A stretch of DNA of 64,000 nucleotides, from assembly GCA_963924555.1 (NCBI GenBank), contig OZ004588.1, positions 6,607,205-6,671,204 of the forward strand. Reading direction: 5' to 3'. Position numbers and translations under genes: made by a program. Position 1 is the first letter of the stretch, and each line of letters opens with the position of its first letter. Under the pieces are notes generated by a model. The model was not told where the DNA came from and did no database searches. It saw nothing but the letters and a program-made list of their open reading frames with translations. Positions 11,211-22,216 of this stretch are shown piece after piece. Origin of the DNA: Crambe crambe (lineage: Eukaryota; Porifera; Demospongiae; Poecilosclerida; Crambeidae).

Positions 11211-12256
11211 ATTATGGCAATTGCATTGTATTATGCCACTGCCAAAAAACTAGTTTCGCAGCAAGGAAAATTTTAAATTTATAGCTAGCTACCACTGACA
11301 TTATATAGTTAGTGGCTATTAGCTATACACCAAATGTGGTTGCTTGTCCAGCCAAAGTATATTTATCCAGGTGTGCCTACGTTATAGCTATGCATGTTTC
11401 ATGGGACACTATAGCCATAATTTTCGGTAAAATATAATCACATGTAGTTACTCCAATAATCATCAATACTTTGTTAGGACAAAATGTATCTGTCATTATC
11501 ACTCAATCAAAAATCATGAAAAAGAATTTGTAGCAGCTAGCTAGTTGAAGTTATTTACAGTTTTGACAATACCACTTCAAATTCTTGGGAATTGAATACA
11601 CTGATCATGAAACCATTCATAGCCAGCACAAACACTGTATCATTTTCCCCTTTTCAATCTGTGCCTGCACATAGGTACAATATACCTTAACTGTGAGTGT
11701 TTGTTGATTTAGCTATTTGTTGTGTAACAGTTAGACCTTCCCGTCAACTACTGCAGGGGTGAGTCAGCCACAGCCTTCCACAGTGAAATGGCAAGTCGCT
11801 GGAAAAGTGTGCATTCAGCAGCAGGGGCAGAAACACCATGACAAAAGTGGGTGGGGGGGAGGGGGGGGGCTAGAGCTAGAGCTAGGGCTAGGGCTAGGGC
11901 CACTGAGCAGGCAGCCTAAGGCCCTGCAGTTCGCCGATGTCACGAATAGTGTGAACTGCACCCTCGCACCATCCTCCCAGTGTCTCCATGAGCAAAAGTG
12001 ATCCACATTCTTCAGCATGGGCTGTCCCTCACCAATCTTCAAAGCATATCCCATCCCGGAGTATTGGAGGCTCCCTGCCAAGTCAGCTGTTGCATGGTAG
12101 AGATAACAGTCGCTGCTGGTCGCCCTCTTACGGCTACATACTTACGTAGCTACCTATATACGGGTCGGATAATCTATGGCGCAACGGGACTGAAAATTGC
12201 AAATTTTTTGTCCGCCCCGGACCGAATATTGCCCCGGACCAAATTTTTCGTGACAG
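11211..12256. other. Gene-free stretch
   Basis: AT-rich DNA, a G-run/GCTAGG microsatellite (11850-11900) and, at 12165-12245, a fragment with TTTTTTGTCCG and CCCCGGACCAAAT. The last has an inverted relative at 57005-57085. I could not support a protein here. Confidence 0.5.
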
Positions 12257-12510
12257 GCTAGGTATTCCTAGCTCTTTAAACACAGCTCGACTTGGTTACT
12301 TCTCCATAGCTCTAGCTGGAATAAATCGTGGGTGTGTCTCGCCAACATTAATACTACTTCACGTGACTGAATAGAGCAAGCTGATTGGCACGCAGCTATA
12401 GCTGCGCGCGCGGGCGACACAGATAGTTGATGCTCTAGTAGAGCCACCAGACCACTTTTCTTCCTCCTCCCCCCAAAAAAGAAGAAAAGCTGGGCTGGCG
12501 ACGCCAGACT
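12257..12510. repeat. Inverted copy of 61208-61450
   Basis: In reverse complement this block matches 61208-61450: AGTCTGGCGTC, CAGCCCAGCTTTTCTT, GTGTCGCCCGCGCGCGCAG, TGTTGGCGAGACACACCCAC and GAGCTGTGTTTAAAGAG occur in the same order. It belongs to the large inverted duplication that also carries the GPI-protein paralogs. Its right end is the TAGTCTGGC terminus of a Mutator-like foldback element. Confidence 0.8.
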
Positions 12511-12548
12511 ATGTGCAGACTGAGCCAACCTTTGACCTTTGCGCCTTG

Positions 12549-12750
12549 ATTTCACTTCCCTTCGAACTTCCGTGAACATATCCGTGGGGCGTGGCAGGTG
12601 CTAGAGTGAAGCTATCTGTACGCTCTTAGCAGCAACTTGAAACTCTTGTTCTGAAGTAGCTCTTGTGTAAAGAGCGTAGAGATAGCGCCTCTCTATCACG
12701 AGCCACGCCCCACGGATATATTCACGGAAGTTCCAAGGGAAGTGAAATCA
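12549..12750. mobile_element. Foldback element, 48-bp arms
   Basis: GATTTCACTTCCCTTCGAAC, TTCCGTGAACATATCCGTGG and GGCGTGGC at the left are mirrored by the reverse complement ending GGGAAGTGAAATCA at 12750. A second inner inverted pair around AGAGCGTA and GATAGC gives it a compound stem. Confidence 0.85.
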
Positions 12751-12764
12751 ACAGTACTAGAGTG

Positions 12765-12900
12765 TTCATGTTAGGAAACATTACTATCAGCATGCATGTC
12801 AGCTCATTGGTAACCAATGCAGTTATGATCCCATATCTTCCTCATGCTGCTATAATGATTATATATATACATGCAGAACACACTATATTAATAATGACTA
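12765..12900. repeat. Dispersed repeat, copy at 24060-24160
   Basis: AGAGTGTTCATGTTA, AACCAATGCAGTT and GATCCCATATCTTCCTCATG plus CTGCTATAATGATTA occur in the same order in both. No coding signal. Confidence 0.75.
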
Positions 12901-13580
12901 TATTATGACATAAGCATGCATGTATGCTCAGTCCAGTTTACATGATTCTTAGATCTTTGATGTGCCCTAGCTACTACAATCAGGTTCCAGTGCCTCCAAC
13001 CTGTGAACTTTGATTTCAGTATAAAGTGCTCCCATTTTCAGTATTTTCACATTTTTCATAGTAATGCTAATATAAATGTGTATAGTAAGTTTACCCAGTA
13101 TTTTTGAAAATTCTGATCAAATTTCAGTAAAATACTGATGAATCAGTCTCTGAGGTTCTCTAGCTATAGATATGTGTTCAGTTGTGAAAATATAGCATGG
13201 ATGATTGACTGAAATCCCAACTTCAACACCATGGCCTGTGAACAAACGGCTCAGCAGGCATAAGAAGATAATGTGTGCCATGAACAAGTACATAATTATA
13301 CACTATATTGATTTTGTTTGCTGCTGCTCTTTGTAACTTTTGTAACCATGCAGTTACTTTGCAACCGTGTAACTTTAGTATCAAGGTTAGCTACACACAA
13401 GTGGTAGGATGACCTCTGTAACCAAAGTACCCTATATGATAAGCCACACATGTAAGGAGCTTTTCAGATTTAGTATTATATCTGTTCATGCAGACATTCG
13501 TCATGCAAGCATGTGAAGTAGAATCTGAGTTTCAATGCTTAGGAACCATTTTTCTGGGTAGCCAGCCACATTTCTCCTAT

Positions 13581-13581
<1 letters not shown>

Positions 13582-13612
<31 letters not shown>

Positions 13613-13866
13613 AGAGCCTGGTATCAATCGTTTGTGCATGTGTATGTGTGTAGTATACAGGCGATAACCTGAAAGTTTACTGAGTGAGATTCCTTTCTCC
13701 TTTTCTTCATTCCCGTTTTTCCATACCATTCACTACTGTGGTACTTATGCTCAATAAGACTGTCTTTAAGCTGGTTTGGTTTTTTTTTCACGAATGAGTG
13801 TACGAGGAATATATTGAAGCCTCGAAATTCCAAGGCTAACGCGTACAACTGATACCAGGCTCTCTT
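13582..13866. mobile_element. Homopolymer C tract plus inverted-repeat element
   Basis: A run of 31 C (13582-13612) directly precedes AGAGCCTGGTATCA. The reverse complement TGATACCAGGCTCT lies at 13850-13863, enclosing about 250 bp. The G/C homopolymer next to an inverted terminus is a pattern repeated elsewhere in the window. 12901-13581 contains no gene that I can support. Confidence 0.6.
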
Positions 13867-14239
13867 TTAGACAGGTCGCAGAAGAGTGCCTGAGGCTACC
13901 CCTCCTCCGTTTCCACATGAGCATATTATACTCAAGCAATACTGACAATCATTTCTAAGATTTCAGATAATGCAAGTGCAAACTGGTATGTATCAAGGGC
14001 GTTGATTGTTGATCAAATTCTCTGCTGCATTCATTTCCATGGTTAGCCATCATGTGCCAAACTATGAAGCCATAATTAAGTCCTTTTGAAAGGAGGTTAT
14101 GTAAATTTTGGTTTGGTGCATGCATTTGCAGTAGAGTATAGCTACTAAGGGAATTCAGTGGGACTGCATGCATGACCCTTGTACTGACGAAATCCTCCTC
14201 TGCCCTTGCACTTATAGGTGTGGCATAACAACTATACAA

Positions 14240-15960
14240 TACTGAAAGACCAATAGGATGTCACTTATCCAAGAATTCATCCCCCCCCCCCCCCCCCCCC
14301 CCTTTGCACACAACAACAACTACATGCACTTGTACCTTTATCTCTTGATGTTGGTCTCTCAATGCTCAGAGAGTAAACCCTAGGCACTAGTCTCAAGCAC
14401 TTGGTTGCTACAGATTAGAAAACAACAATAACAACAATAACAACAACAAAATTATTGTAAACAGGCCCTCTTTTTGTGAATCATAATTAAAAAAGAGGGC
14501 CTGAGAGACAAGCTAGCTTATAGGCAGGATGTAATTAATTTTATCACCTTTGCCTGGGTTCAGCCCACAAAGGCATGCCTAGTGCTGCATCAAAGGAAAG
14601 CCACCAGTATAATTCTAGTACATAGTGGCACCAGACAGTTGCCTATGAGCATGCATGGTTGTGTGATAGTAACAATTAACAGTTTCCTGGAATGTATCAT
14701 GCAGGCCTGCATGTCTAGACACTTAAATATCACCCCTGGAAATTATGGTGCACTATAGTTGGTTTGCTGAAGTGACTACCACACTGGGGAAAGTTACATT
14801 TTTTTCTTCTTTGCATGCAGGCTCAGCCACCATTCACTGGGAAAAGCAATTGAAACAAATCTTTTCAGCACTAAGAATAGTTGTTTCTTAATAGTTTCAG
14901 CTTCTTCTATATTCAATAAAGATAGTGATAACTATATATAGTTGTAGATTCAGATATCACCCAGCTAGCTATTACAATAGTGTAGCTGGCTTGCCTAAAA
15001 GTACTGTAGCTGCATGCATATAGTTATACCTTAATTACAGTTTTGCCAGGTTGCTCTCTTAAAAAATCCACAGACAGAAAAGGATAAAAAATCCACAGAC
15101 AGAAAAGGATATCATAGACATCCATAGAAAATTTTACGCATAATTTTCTTTGATGTAATGAGGTCATTATATATAGCATAGTGCATCAGATTACAGTGGT
15201 AATGACACTGTTTTGAAAAATAGAACATGCATGAGTAGACCAAACAGTTACGTATTGCAGGGAAGCAGAAAAGTCACAAAAATAACAACAAAAAGCTATA
15301 GAATCACATAATTTCACTATTTTCATTATTACTGGATTTTGAAACCTCGTGGTTGGGCAGTGAATGATGCAATAGTCACCTCCCTCACCTGGGTGACTAT
15401 TGCATTATACTCACAGCCCTCCCACTTGGTTTCTAAACTTCCTAGATGTCTATACTAGGTCACTAACCTAGACATAGACAATTTTCTTAATCCACAGATA
15501 GTGGATAAATCCATGAACCTGGCAACACTAGTTGCCTAGATACAGCCTGCATGCATGCATATGATGTAGCTATGTAAACATTGATTTTACCATCACATAC
15601 AGCCCTTGAAGGCATGCTACTTGTCACATCTTAGCTTGCTCTAATCACCTTGTAGGGTACATTTTTGTGAACAAAATTAGGGTGCATGAAGTGAGCCTCT
15701 ATTTGCAAGTGAAGCAGGGGTGCATGTTACTATATATTTATATCTTATATATGTATGCACATATGTTCTTCCAGTCCTTTGCAATAAGGTGACATCAACG
15801 ACTAACCACAATGCAATACATTCATTATGACCCCACGAGAATTACGCATGCCCATAAACACTTGGCAACAATCGTAATTGCATTTTGTCATGGAGGCAGA
15901 TTGTAGCTTGGCTTATCTAAGTGGTTGAAGCAAGCATTACACCAGACTAAATGTCCAGTC
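14240..15960 (-). repeat. Dispersed ~1.6-kb repeat, copy A
   Basis: In reverse complement this matches 59600-61030 and, in part, 62750-63610. Landmarks are GGATAAGTGACATCCTAT, CCACTTAGTG-type ends, AACAAC-rich microsatellites, GCCTGGGTTCAGCCC, GGTGGCTTTCC, GACAGTTGCCTAT and GGGGTCATAATG with GACGTCACCTTAT. No ORF spans it. It includes a hairpin with GCAATAGTCACC arms at 15370-15406, and a 22-C tract at 14281-14302. Confidence 0.65.
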
Positions 15961-17330
15961 TGAGATTGTACTGGTATAGTGCCAGTAGTACTATAATATA
16001 CTTCAATAAGATAATATTGGGAACATTCCTTTGGTATAAAGTAAGCACACTCTTGTTTTTGCAATGTGTTTTAGAGCAAAATTATTAAGTAGCTAAATTA
16101 ATAGCTATACCTGCCAAATACTATATAGCACTCACCAACTGCTACCCTCAAAATTACTAGCTCTTTCTATTATGCTTCCTCTATAGGTACTTGCTTTCAA
16201 GAGTACAGGCATGCATTCCTGTGCCCAGGCTAAACACTTGTAGCTGTCACTACATGCTACAGGCATTTTACACAATTCTCACGCCAAATAAAAAGCTTGC
16301 ATGGGAGCCTGTATTATTTATTTGCCACTATAGTTCCTAGAAGTGCATATCATCCTGCATACCTCTGAATGACACTTGCATGTTAACATTGTCTTGCACA
16401 AGAAATAGAAGGCCATAGAATCTACTATGTTTGCCACTTGTAAAAGCTAGTCAAACTCTACCCTCCCCTCCATTCCACTTCCCTCCCTCCCCGTACAAAA
16501 CTATCCTTACGTACGTACCGGTTTAAAGCTACCATTACCAAATAATTATACACCAGTGACACCACCTGTAGCTATCTGGGTGTCTGCATGACTGGACCAT
16601 TGGACTGCACTACTGGGGAGGGAAGGAAGTGGAGTGGAGGGGAGACCAAGAGTAGAGCTTGACTAGTAGCAAATTTTATGCTAGTTCTTACAATTACAAG
16701 CAGCAATATGGCCTTAACATGTAATTTTGCAGGCTATACTGACAAGAAGTGCAGGGTCTGGAGACTAGCATGTCTTCAGGCGTTAATAATGTCCAAAAAT
16801 GCATTTTTGTGGTCAAGTTTAAGGTGAAAGGTCAGTCCAGTAGTTAGTCCAGTCCGTCCAGTGAATTCAGGCACCCTTTTCAGGTTAACCAACATAAAAT
16901 TTGCTGATAGTGCAGAATTAAAGTCTGTGCTCACTACCACATTGCATTTGTATGACAGATTATTTTGCTCAATTCTACTGGTCAACCAACCTGAAAACCT
17001 CATATTCTGTTTATGTGCCACACAAACTTTCGCCTGCATCATATTTTTTTATGGAGTACAATTTTTTATATTGAATTGAGATTTTGTGGTTAAATTCTTA
17101 TTGCGCATGCGCACTAAAGTGTATCAGTCTGCATTGCGAGCGGTTTGTAATGACCGGAAGTGGGTGTGGTTTCAATAAAAATGGAATAAAAACGCATGAC
17201 TTTCTGGAAAAAAATTGCCTGAGAAAAGTTTATGTACTCTATGTAGCATAGCCATAGTAACTGAAGTTCGGTAAGCTAGCTTAACGTTTTTTTATGCTTA
17301 TCTAAGTGGATTATTGGCCGACCTGCTAGG
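15961..17330. other. Gene-free stretch
   Basis: I see no supported gene. 16165-16260 (TGCTTCCTCTATAGGTACTT, AAACACTTGTAGCT) is a dispersed fragment also found near 53410-53500. The rest is AT-rich. Confidence 0.5.
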
Positions 17331-17540
17331 CTGTAAGCGTTTTGTGGCAAGCATTACAAGTTCACATTAACAGCTTCCTGCCTGGCTGATACAAGTAATT
17401 TACCACATGATTAATAGGCAATCACATGCTTTTTGGTGCAATTTGGGGTATAATTGCATTCAAAATTGCACTCAGCTTCGCCTCGTGCAATTACCTAACC
17501 AATTTCTCATGCAATCACTCAAAAGCATGTGATTACCTAT
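17331..17540. repeat. Dispersed repeat, copy of 8340-8570
   Basis: See 8340-8570. The two copies are in the same orientation and about 9 kb apart. Confidence 0.7.
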
Positions 17541-17642
17541 CAGAGAGTGCAGTAGCACTCTCTATGTAGGGATGACTCGGACGGCCGCGCGCGCCGCCTA
17601 GGCTATAGACTAAGAGTGACTAATACAAAAGTGAAATTCTAG

Positions 17643-17756
17643 TTCCCCCACTTAGACCTAACAAAAGCTACTGTGAATGATTATCCAGCCTACTACAATG
17701 TGCAGACCAAGTTTCAGGACCAGGGAGCTTACCATTTCAGAAAATACGGCAAGCAG
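17643..17756 (+). CDS. Isolated Ig-like domain exon (copy 1)
   Basis: The exon is bounded by a TTCTAG acceptor and an AAGCAG/GTAGGG donor and encodes 38 residues, including FPHLDLTKATVNDYPAYYNV. It ends with HFRKYGKQ, the C-terminal strand region of an immunoglobulin fold. The usual D-S-G-x-Y motif is altered to NDYPAYY. A second exon of the same family, in inverse orientation at 22216-22121, keeps NDSGAYY. No partner exons were recognised nearby, so this may be a stranded fragment of a receptor or adhesion gene. Confidence 0.45.
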
Positions 17757-18340
17757 GTAGGGGTGTCCACATTATTCTTATTTTTTTGGCCCCAATATGC
17801 TTTTCAGAAATTCCAGTTAAGATTACCCATTATGCTTCAATTTTATCCCATTAGCTATGCTTCAATAATATTCATCGTTTATTATTGCAATATTAAAGAA
17901 GTGTCTTCAAGTGAGTTTGTTTGGGTATGGTTGAAAGAGTTTGCTAGGAGAGAAAAAAATCAGATGATGAATCAGATGAAGCTGGAGCTTTCAGTACATC
18001 CAGTAGGGACCTCACAGAACCATCGGTGTCACTAGAACTTGTAGCAGTAAAACTAGGACTAGGACTAAGGAGCTAGACCCACTAAAGTGCATATTCTAAA
18101 CTAGTCTCGTTCCCTATTAGGCCACTCCAATAAAATGATTAGTTTCTGGTCAACGAAAATTTGATCTGCAAATCAATTATTATTATTATTGCACATGCTC
18201 AGATAATGCTGACACAGCAAAACTAGTTCAAGCTGCTTCTCCTTCTCAATGTCTGTGTTTCGCTAGAGTGCGGGCAAAAGAACAAGTGAAAAGTCCGGAA
18301 ATGACTTTCGGTAGCTTTTTTCGGGCCCAGATAGTGCCAT
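17757..18340. other. No gene seen
   Basis: The open frame after the Ig-like exon runs into AT-rich DNA without recognisable domains and is better explained as intron. Confidence 0.4.
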
Positions 18341-18344
18341 CAGC

Positions 18345-18428
<84 letters not shown>
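18345..18428. repeat. (TC)n microsatellite
   Basis: About 80 bp of CT dinucleotides with one TTT interruption near the 3' end. The Ser-Leu repeat readable through it is not a protein signal. Confidence 0.95.
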
Positions 18429-18941
18429 GTTTAGCTCTCTGACATTGTTTGCTTTATAGGTTGATAGTTCACTAAATGTGCATCAACATTTGGACAGTAT
18501 GTGAAATTCATGGTAAAAAGTAAGGAAAATGACACCAGCAGAATCTCATGATTATAACCTCTGGAGGATGCAAAGATTTGCCTCCTATACACAAGATGGA
18601 AAATGAATGGACTTTTAAAAAAAAATAATTTTTTTTTTCGAGATGATACAGTATATGTGACTGTGTGTGCACATACTATGTTTTGTATTGATGTTTTGAA
18701 GTAGCTAAGTGTTCTGTATGGAGAAGAAAATTCCAAGTTAGTAGTTATAAATTTCAGGTACCTGGTATTCATAAATAATAATAACCAGCTTCCCCTCATG
18801 GAAATATAGAAAGCACTAAACCAGAAACTCAAGATTTTATTGGAAAGGCCTTATTCTTGTATGCTAGGGCAGCTCATTATGCTCAAAATTATGCTAGCAT
18901 AATGTGGACATCCCTACAAGCAGGTAAATGGCTGGATTCTT
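18429..18941. other. No gene seen
   Basis: AT-rich, with short A and T tracts at 18618-18640. No coding or RNA signal. Confidence 0.5.
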
Positions 18942-19525
18942 AGCCTCGTACCCAGGCCCGCTTTTTTCGCGGGGCCGGCGGTGGAAAAGCATAAGTTGCA
19001 TGCGCATGCGCTTAATTAGACACGAAATAATACGTAAAATTTCGTGCTTGATGAATGATGTAATCATAAAAATGTATGTAACATGTGCGCTGCAGCTAGC
19101 TTAAAGTGCTAGCTAGCTAGCTAGATCTGGCTCCAGACCTTATCCACATCAGTGAAATAAACTAAGACACAACAAGAACAGCACTATCCCTCTCAAGCCA
19201 AGCTTATGGTCAAAACAAAAGGTAAGACATGATACTTTGATAGCAGCGACTCTTCTCGTCTAACCAGTTAGTAGCGACACAAACAAATAATAAACAGCTT
19301 GCACAGAACGCTTCTGGGAGTGAGGTGAGTTGAATCTAGCGCAGAAAAACAGAACAGTCTACTGACTCAGCTCTCAAAATTACGATGATGTAATGTTTAT
19401 TACGATTTGTATGTAACGGACGTGCCCGAACCCCGGATGGAGCGCATGCGCATGCAACTTATACCAGACTGGCCCTTCGCTTTTTTCCACCGCCCCGCGA
19501 AAAAAGCGGGCCTGGGTACGAGGCT
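18942..19525. mobile_element. Mutator-like foldback element, TAGCCTCGT family
   Basis: TAGCCTCGTACCCAGGCCCG and CTTTTTTCGCGGGG at the left are mirrored at 19470-19525 (CCGCGAAAAAAGCGGGCC, TGGGTACGAGGCT). GTTGCATGCGCATGCGC arms lie further in. Relatives with readable 9-bp target duplications are at 48610-49273 and 57662-58235. Here the flanks do not match, so the copy may be recombined or old. Confidence 0.75.
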
Positions 19526-20030
19526 CTCTATTATTATTATTATCGCTGTGGCTATACGTCCGGCAGCCGGATACTATTTTCAGAGCTATAGGTCCGGCAG
19601 TGCTGGCACTCTTTAAAGATTGATCCCATTTCCATCCTTCTTGTTTCCTTACTTTTTTGATCCCTACATCTTTTTTTTCATTTCACAAAATGCTTTTTCC
19701 CTTATACTAATCTCAACCCCAAGGCCACAGTGTATATACGTATAGTATTGCATCTTTAATATCGGGTCCTCTCTTTGGGATTTCTTCATGCATCTAGAGG
19801 TGACATGCTGCATAACTAGAGTGAGTAAATAGGTCTGTCTGATTCCACTGCAGCTATCAATTATTATAGCTAGTTATAAATAGCACTCTTGACTTTTGGA
19901 ATAATTTACAAGTAATAATGACAACACAGAATAATGCGTTATGTGATTATTATGATGCAGTTGGTTCCACACTAGCTATATAGTGTTAAAATCTATGCAA
20001 CCTTGAGTGTCTTTTATTGATGCACACCTA

Positions 20031-20699
20031 TCACTTTCTGCCACCATAGAGTGACCTGAGTAGCGAACGAAACTGCTCATCAGCTTCCTCTCCCTTGCCA
20101 TCACTTGGAATCTGGTCAACTTGTTCAGCATTGGCCGGTGATTCACGGAAACCCTTTAACAGATCCAGGAGATTCTCTACTTCTGCTTTCTTGAATGGAA
20201 AACTCAAAGGACTCTCAGCCTGTGCTTTCTTCAACGGACGAGAGTAACCAATATTCCAACCTTCAGCCTCTGCTTTCTTCAACGGACGAGAGTAACCAAT
20301 ATTCCAACCTTCAGCCTCTGCTTTCTTCAACGGACGAGAGTAACCAATATTCCAACCTTCAGCCTCTGCTTTCTTCAACGGACGAGAGTATACAATATTC
20401 CAACCTTCAGCCTCTGCTTTCTTGAATGGAAAAAACCTCTCTTCTTCTGCTTTCTTGAATGGAAGAAACCTCTCTTCTTCCGCTTTCTTGAATGCTGCTT
20501 TCTTGAATGGAAAAAACCTCTCTTCTTCTGCATTTTTGAATGGTAAACTCAAAGGACTTCCAGCCTGTACTTTCTCCTTTGCAAGTGGATGGGTGTAGCC
20601 AAAAGTAAGTCCATTGCTCGAGGCCTTTTTCTGCGCTGCTGGAGCAGAGTGGCCCACGATGAAGAATGATGCTATAAGAAAAAGAGCAAGCCCTTGCAT
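20031..20699 (-). CDS. Secreted multi-copy peptide precursor (KK sites, AEAE/AEEER spacers)
   Basis: A single open frame of 222 residues. A signal peptide (residues 1 to about 18, ending VGHS) is followed by serial peptide units separated by dibasic KK. Residues 99-156 hold four 16-residue units: GWNIVYSRPL once, then GWNIGYSRPL three times, each followed by KK and all but the last by AEAE. Residues 61-93 hold RFFPF, RFLPF and RFFPF units with AEEE spacers. Related single copies are GLTFGYTHPL (30-39), SPLSLPF and SPLSFPF. The C-terminal part is acidic and ends SLYGGRK, where G-R-K could act as an amidation signal. The layout is that of neuropeptide or pheromone precursors cut by prohormone convertases. 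A repetitive structural or adhesive secretion is the main alternative. I do not recognise a named family. The start is the only Met ahead of the signal peptide. Confidence 0.8.
   Translation of the reverse strand: MQGLALFLIASFFIVGHSAPAAQKKASSNGLTFGYTHPLAKEKVQAGSPLSLPFKNAEEERFFPFKKAAFKKAEEERFLPFKKAEEERFFPFKKAEAEGWNIVYSRPLKKAEAEGWNIGYSRPLKKAEAEGWNIGYSRPLKKAEAEGWNIGYSRPLKKAQAESPLSFPFKKAEVENLLDLLKGFRESPANAEQVDQIPSDGKGEEADEQFRSLLRSLYGGRK
20220..20425. repeat. 48-bp coding tandem repeat
   Basis: Four nearly identical 48-bp units (TTTCTTCAACGGACGAGAG on the plus strand marks each) encode the four GWNI-type peptide copies. Their near-identity points to recent expansion or homogenisation by unequal exchange. 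Confidence 0.9.
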
Positions 20700-20832
20700 C
20701 TTGAATCGTAATGAGTGGAGTGTGGATGTGAGAAAGCTACAGGCAGAGGAGGGGTGTAGTTATAGCTGCTGATGAAATGTCGTTGCTAACCTTCTTCTTG
20801 GGAAGTAGCTAGCTATATAGAGCAGCTTGCTG

Positions 20833-20840
20833 CATTTATA
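20833..20840 (-). promoter_or_regulatory. Candidate TATA box of the peptide precursor gene
   Basis: TATAAATG on the minus strand, about 135 bp upstream of the ATG. A second candidate, CTATATAG, lies nearer at about 20815-20822. Confidence 0.35.
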
Positions 20841-20844
20841 GGGA

Positions 20845-22120
20845 GAATTTTAAAAAATCCCCAAAAAGATTTCCATAATCTTTCTATCGATCATAATCAT
20901 GCATGACGTCACATAAATATTGGTGTTTGGGAAGCTTGGCCAGCATGCAGCAAGCTACCATTCACTCTTTTTAAAAATATTCTCTAGCTAACTGTATCAG
21001 TATCTAGCTACATACTATGCTTGGGAATTATATTCATGATTCTCTTGTGAATTGGGTGAATGCACTTGAACTACGTACGCATGTAGAATCACCTATTATA
21101 ATAATTATTGATCATCTCATGAGAATTTAACTATATGTGACTCTCTGCCATTTAATTTCCCATAGACAATTAATGTATGGCATTCTTTGGAATATCTTAA
21201 TTTAGCATATGCACCATCTTTTTTCCCCAGCATTCGAATGATACGTGGTCAACTGATGGCTATCACTATATCCCCAAGAACTTTTAGCTGCAATGTGACA
21301 GTTCCATGCTCCATACATGGACAGGTAGAAATCACCCCATTCAGCCATTTCTCAGATGTGCATTGATGAAACAGTCCCAAATTCCTGTCGAATACATTTC
21401 CGTGAAATGAAAAAAATTTTTTAAAAATGTAGGGATGACCATTGCTCAAAAAGTAAGGAAACAAGGGTATAGGGAGGAAGGATGGAAGGATCAATCTTTG
21501 TTCTGTATATCCAGCCAACAATCCCTATAGCTATACGTCAGGTAGCTTCAGATAATAGTGCGTATATGTAGGTGGATATGCAGAATAAAGATTGATCCTT
21601 CCATCCTTCATCCCTACCCTTGTTTCCTTACTTTTTTCCCTACATTTGGAAATATTTTTCCCATACTTGTTCCTGGTCTTTTTTCCCTCCCTTTTATGGT
21701 TTTATGTATAGAGTTCATTCTTCTGTGTATGCAGGGACAGATGAAAGAAGAATATAGTTCTCTAATAGCATAGCAGCCCAATGAATATTTATCAGTGAGT
21801 CAAGGCTTGAAGTGTTGAGCTATACTTGGAGGTCGAGGATGCAGAATCTGAAAGAGTCTACTGGTAGATGGATTGATAACATGCACATGCGTATTATCGA
21901 GAGGAAAAAATGGCTTCCAATAGCTAATTAAGTTAGTCGAGAGTACTGTGCTCCATACTGTCTCCTTTTACATCGACTCTTCCAAGGATTGATGAGTACA
22001 AAAGATCGTAGATGGTAGAATTTGGAGCAGATTTATCCTGAAATCATAGCTGTAGCTTGAGTGGTTCGAGAAATATGGTTGTCTAAGAAGAATAACAACA
22101 ATAGAGAAGAAGCGATTTAC
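20845..22120. other. Gene-free stretch with an imperfect foldback
   Basis: No supported gene. Around 21390-21700 the strings AATGTAGGGATGA, AAGTAAGGAAACAAGGG and GGAAGGATCAATCTT are mirrored by AAGATTGATCCTTCCATCC, TTGTTTCCTTACTTTTTTCC and CTACATTT. This is an imperfect inverted repeat whose right-hand type also occurs at 19615-19700. Confidence 0.55.
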
Positions 22121-22216
22121 CTGCTTGCTGTATTTCTGAAATGGTAAGCTCCCTGGCACTTTGTAGTAGGCTCCAGAATCATTCACAGTAGCATTTGTTA
22201 AGTCTAAGTGGGGGAA
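22121..22216 (-). CDS. Isolated Ig-like domain exon (copy 2)
   Basis: Bounded by a TTCTAG acceptor (exon from 22216) and an AAGCAG/GTAAAT donor, it encodes 32 residues: FPHLDLTNATVNDSGAYY then KVPGSLPFQKYSKQ. The D-S-G-x-Y signature of an Ig F-strand is intact, although the expected Cys after YY is Lys. It is homologous at nucleotide level to 17643-17756, including the flanking intron. No other exon of a parent gene was recognised. Confidence 0.45.

Noticed and set aside
12268-12579. 103-residue minus-strand frame
   Set aside because: It crosses the end of a foldback element and its mirrored copy at 61.3 kb does not keep the frame.
17673-18035. 120-residue plus-strand gene
   Set aside because: Only its first part is homologous to the exon at 22121-22216. 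A donor at 17756 ends the conserved block and the rest reads as intron.
20195-20425. Plus-strand open frame with repeated Ser/Thr-Asp-Glu-Ser units
   Set aside because: It is the antisense shadow of the 48-bp repeats of the peptide precursor; the minus-strand product has the signal peptide and dibasic sites.
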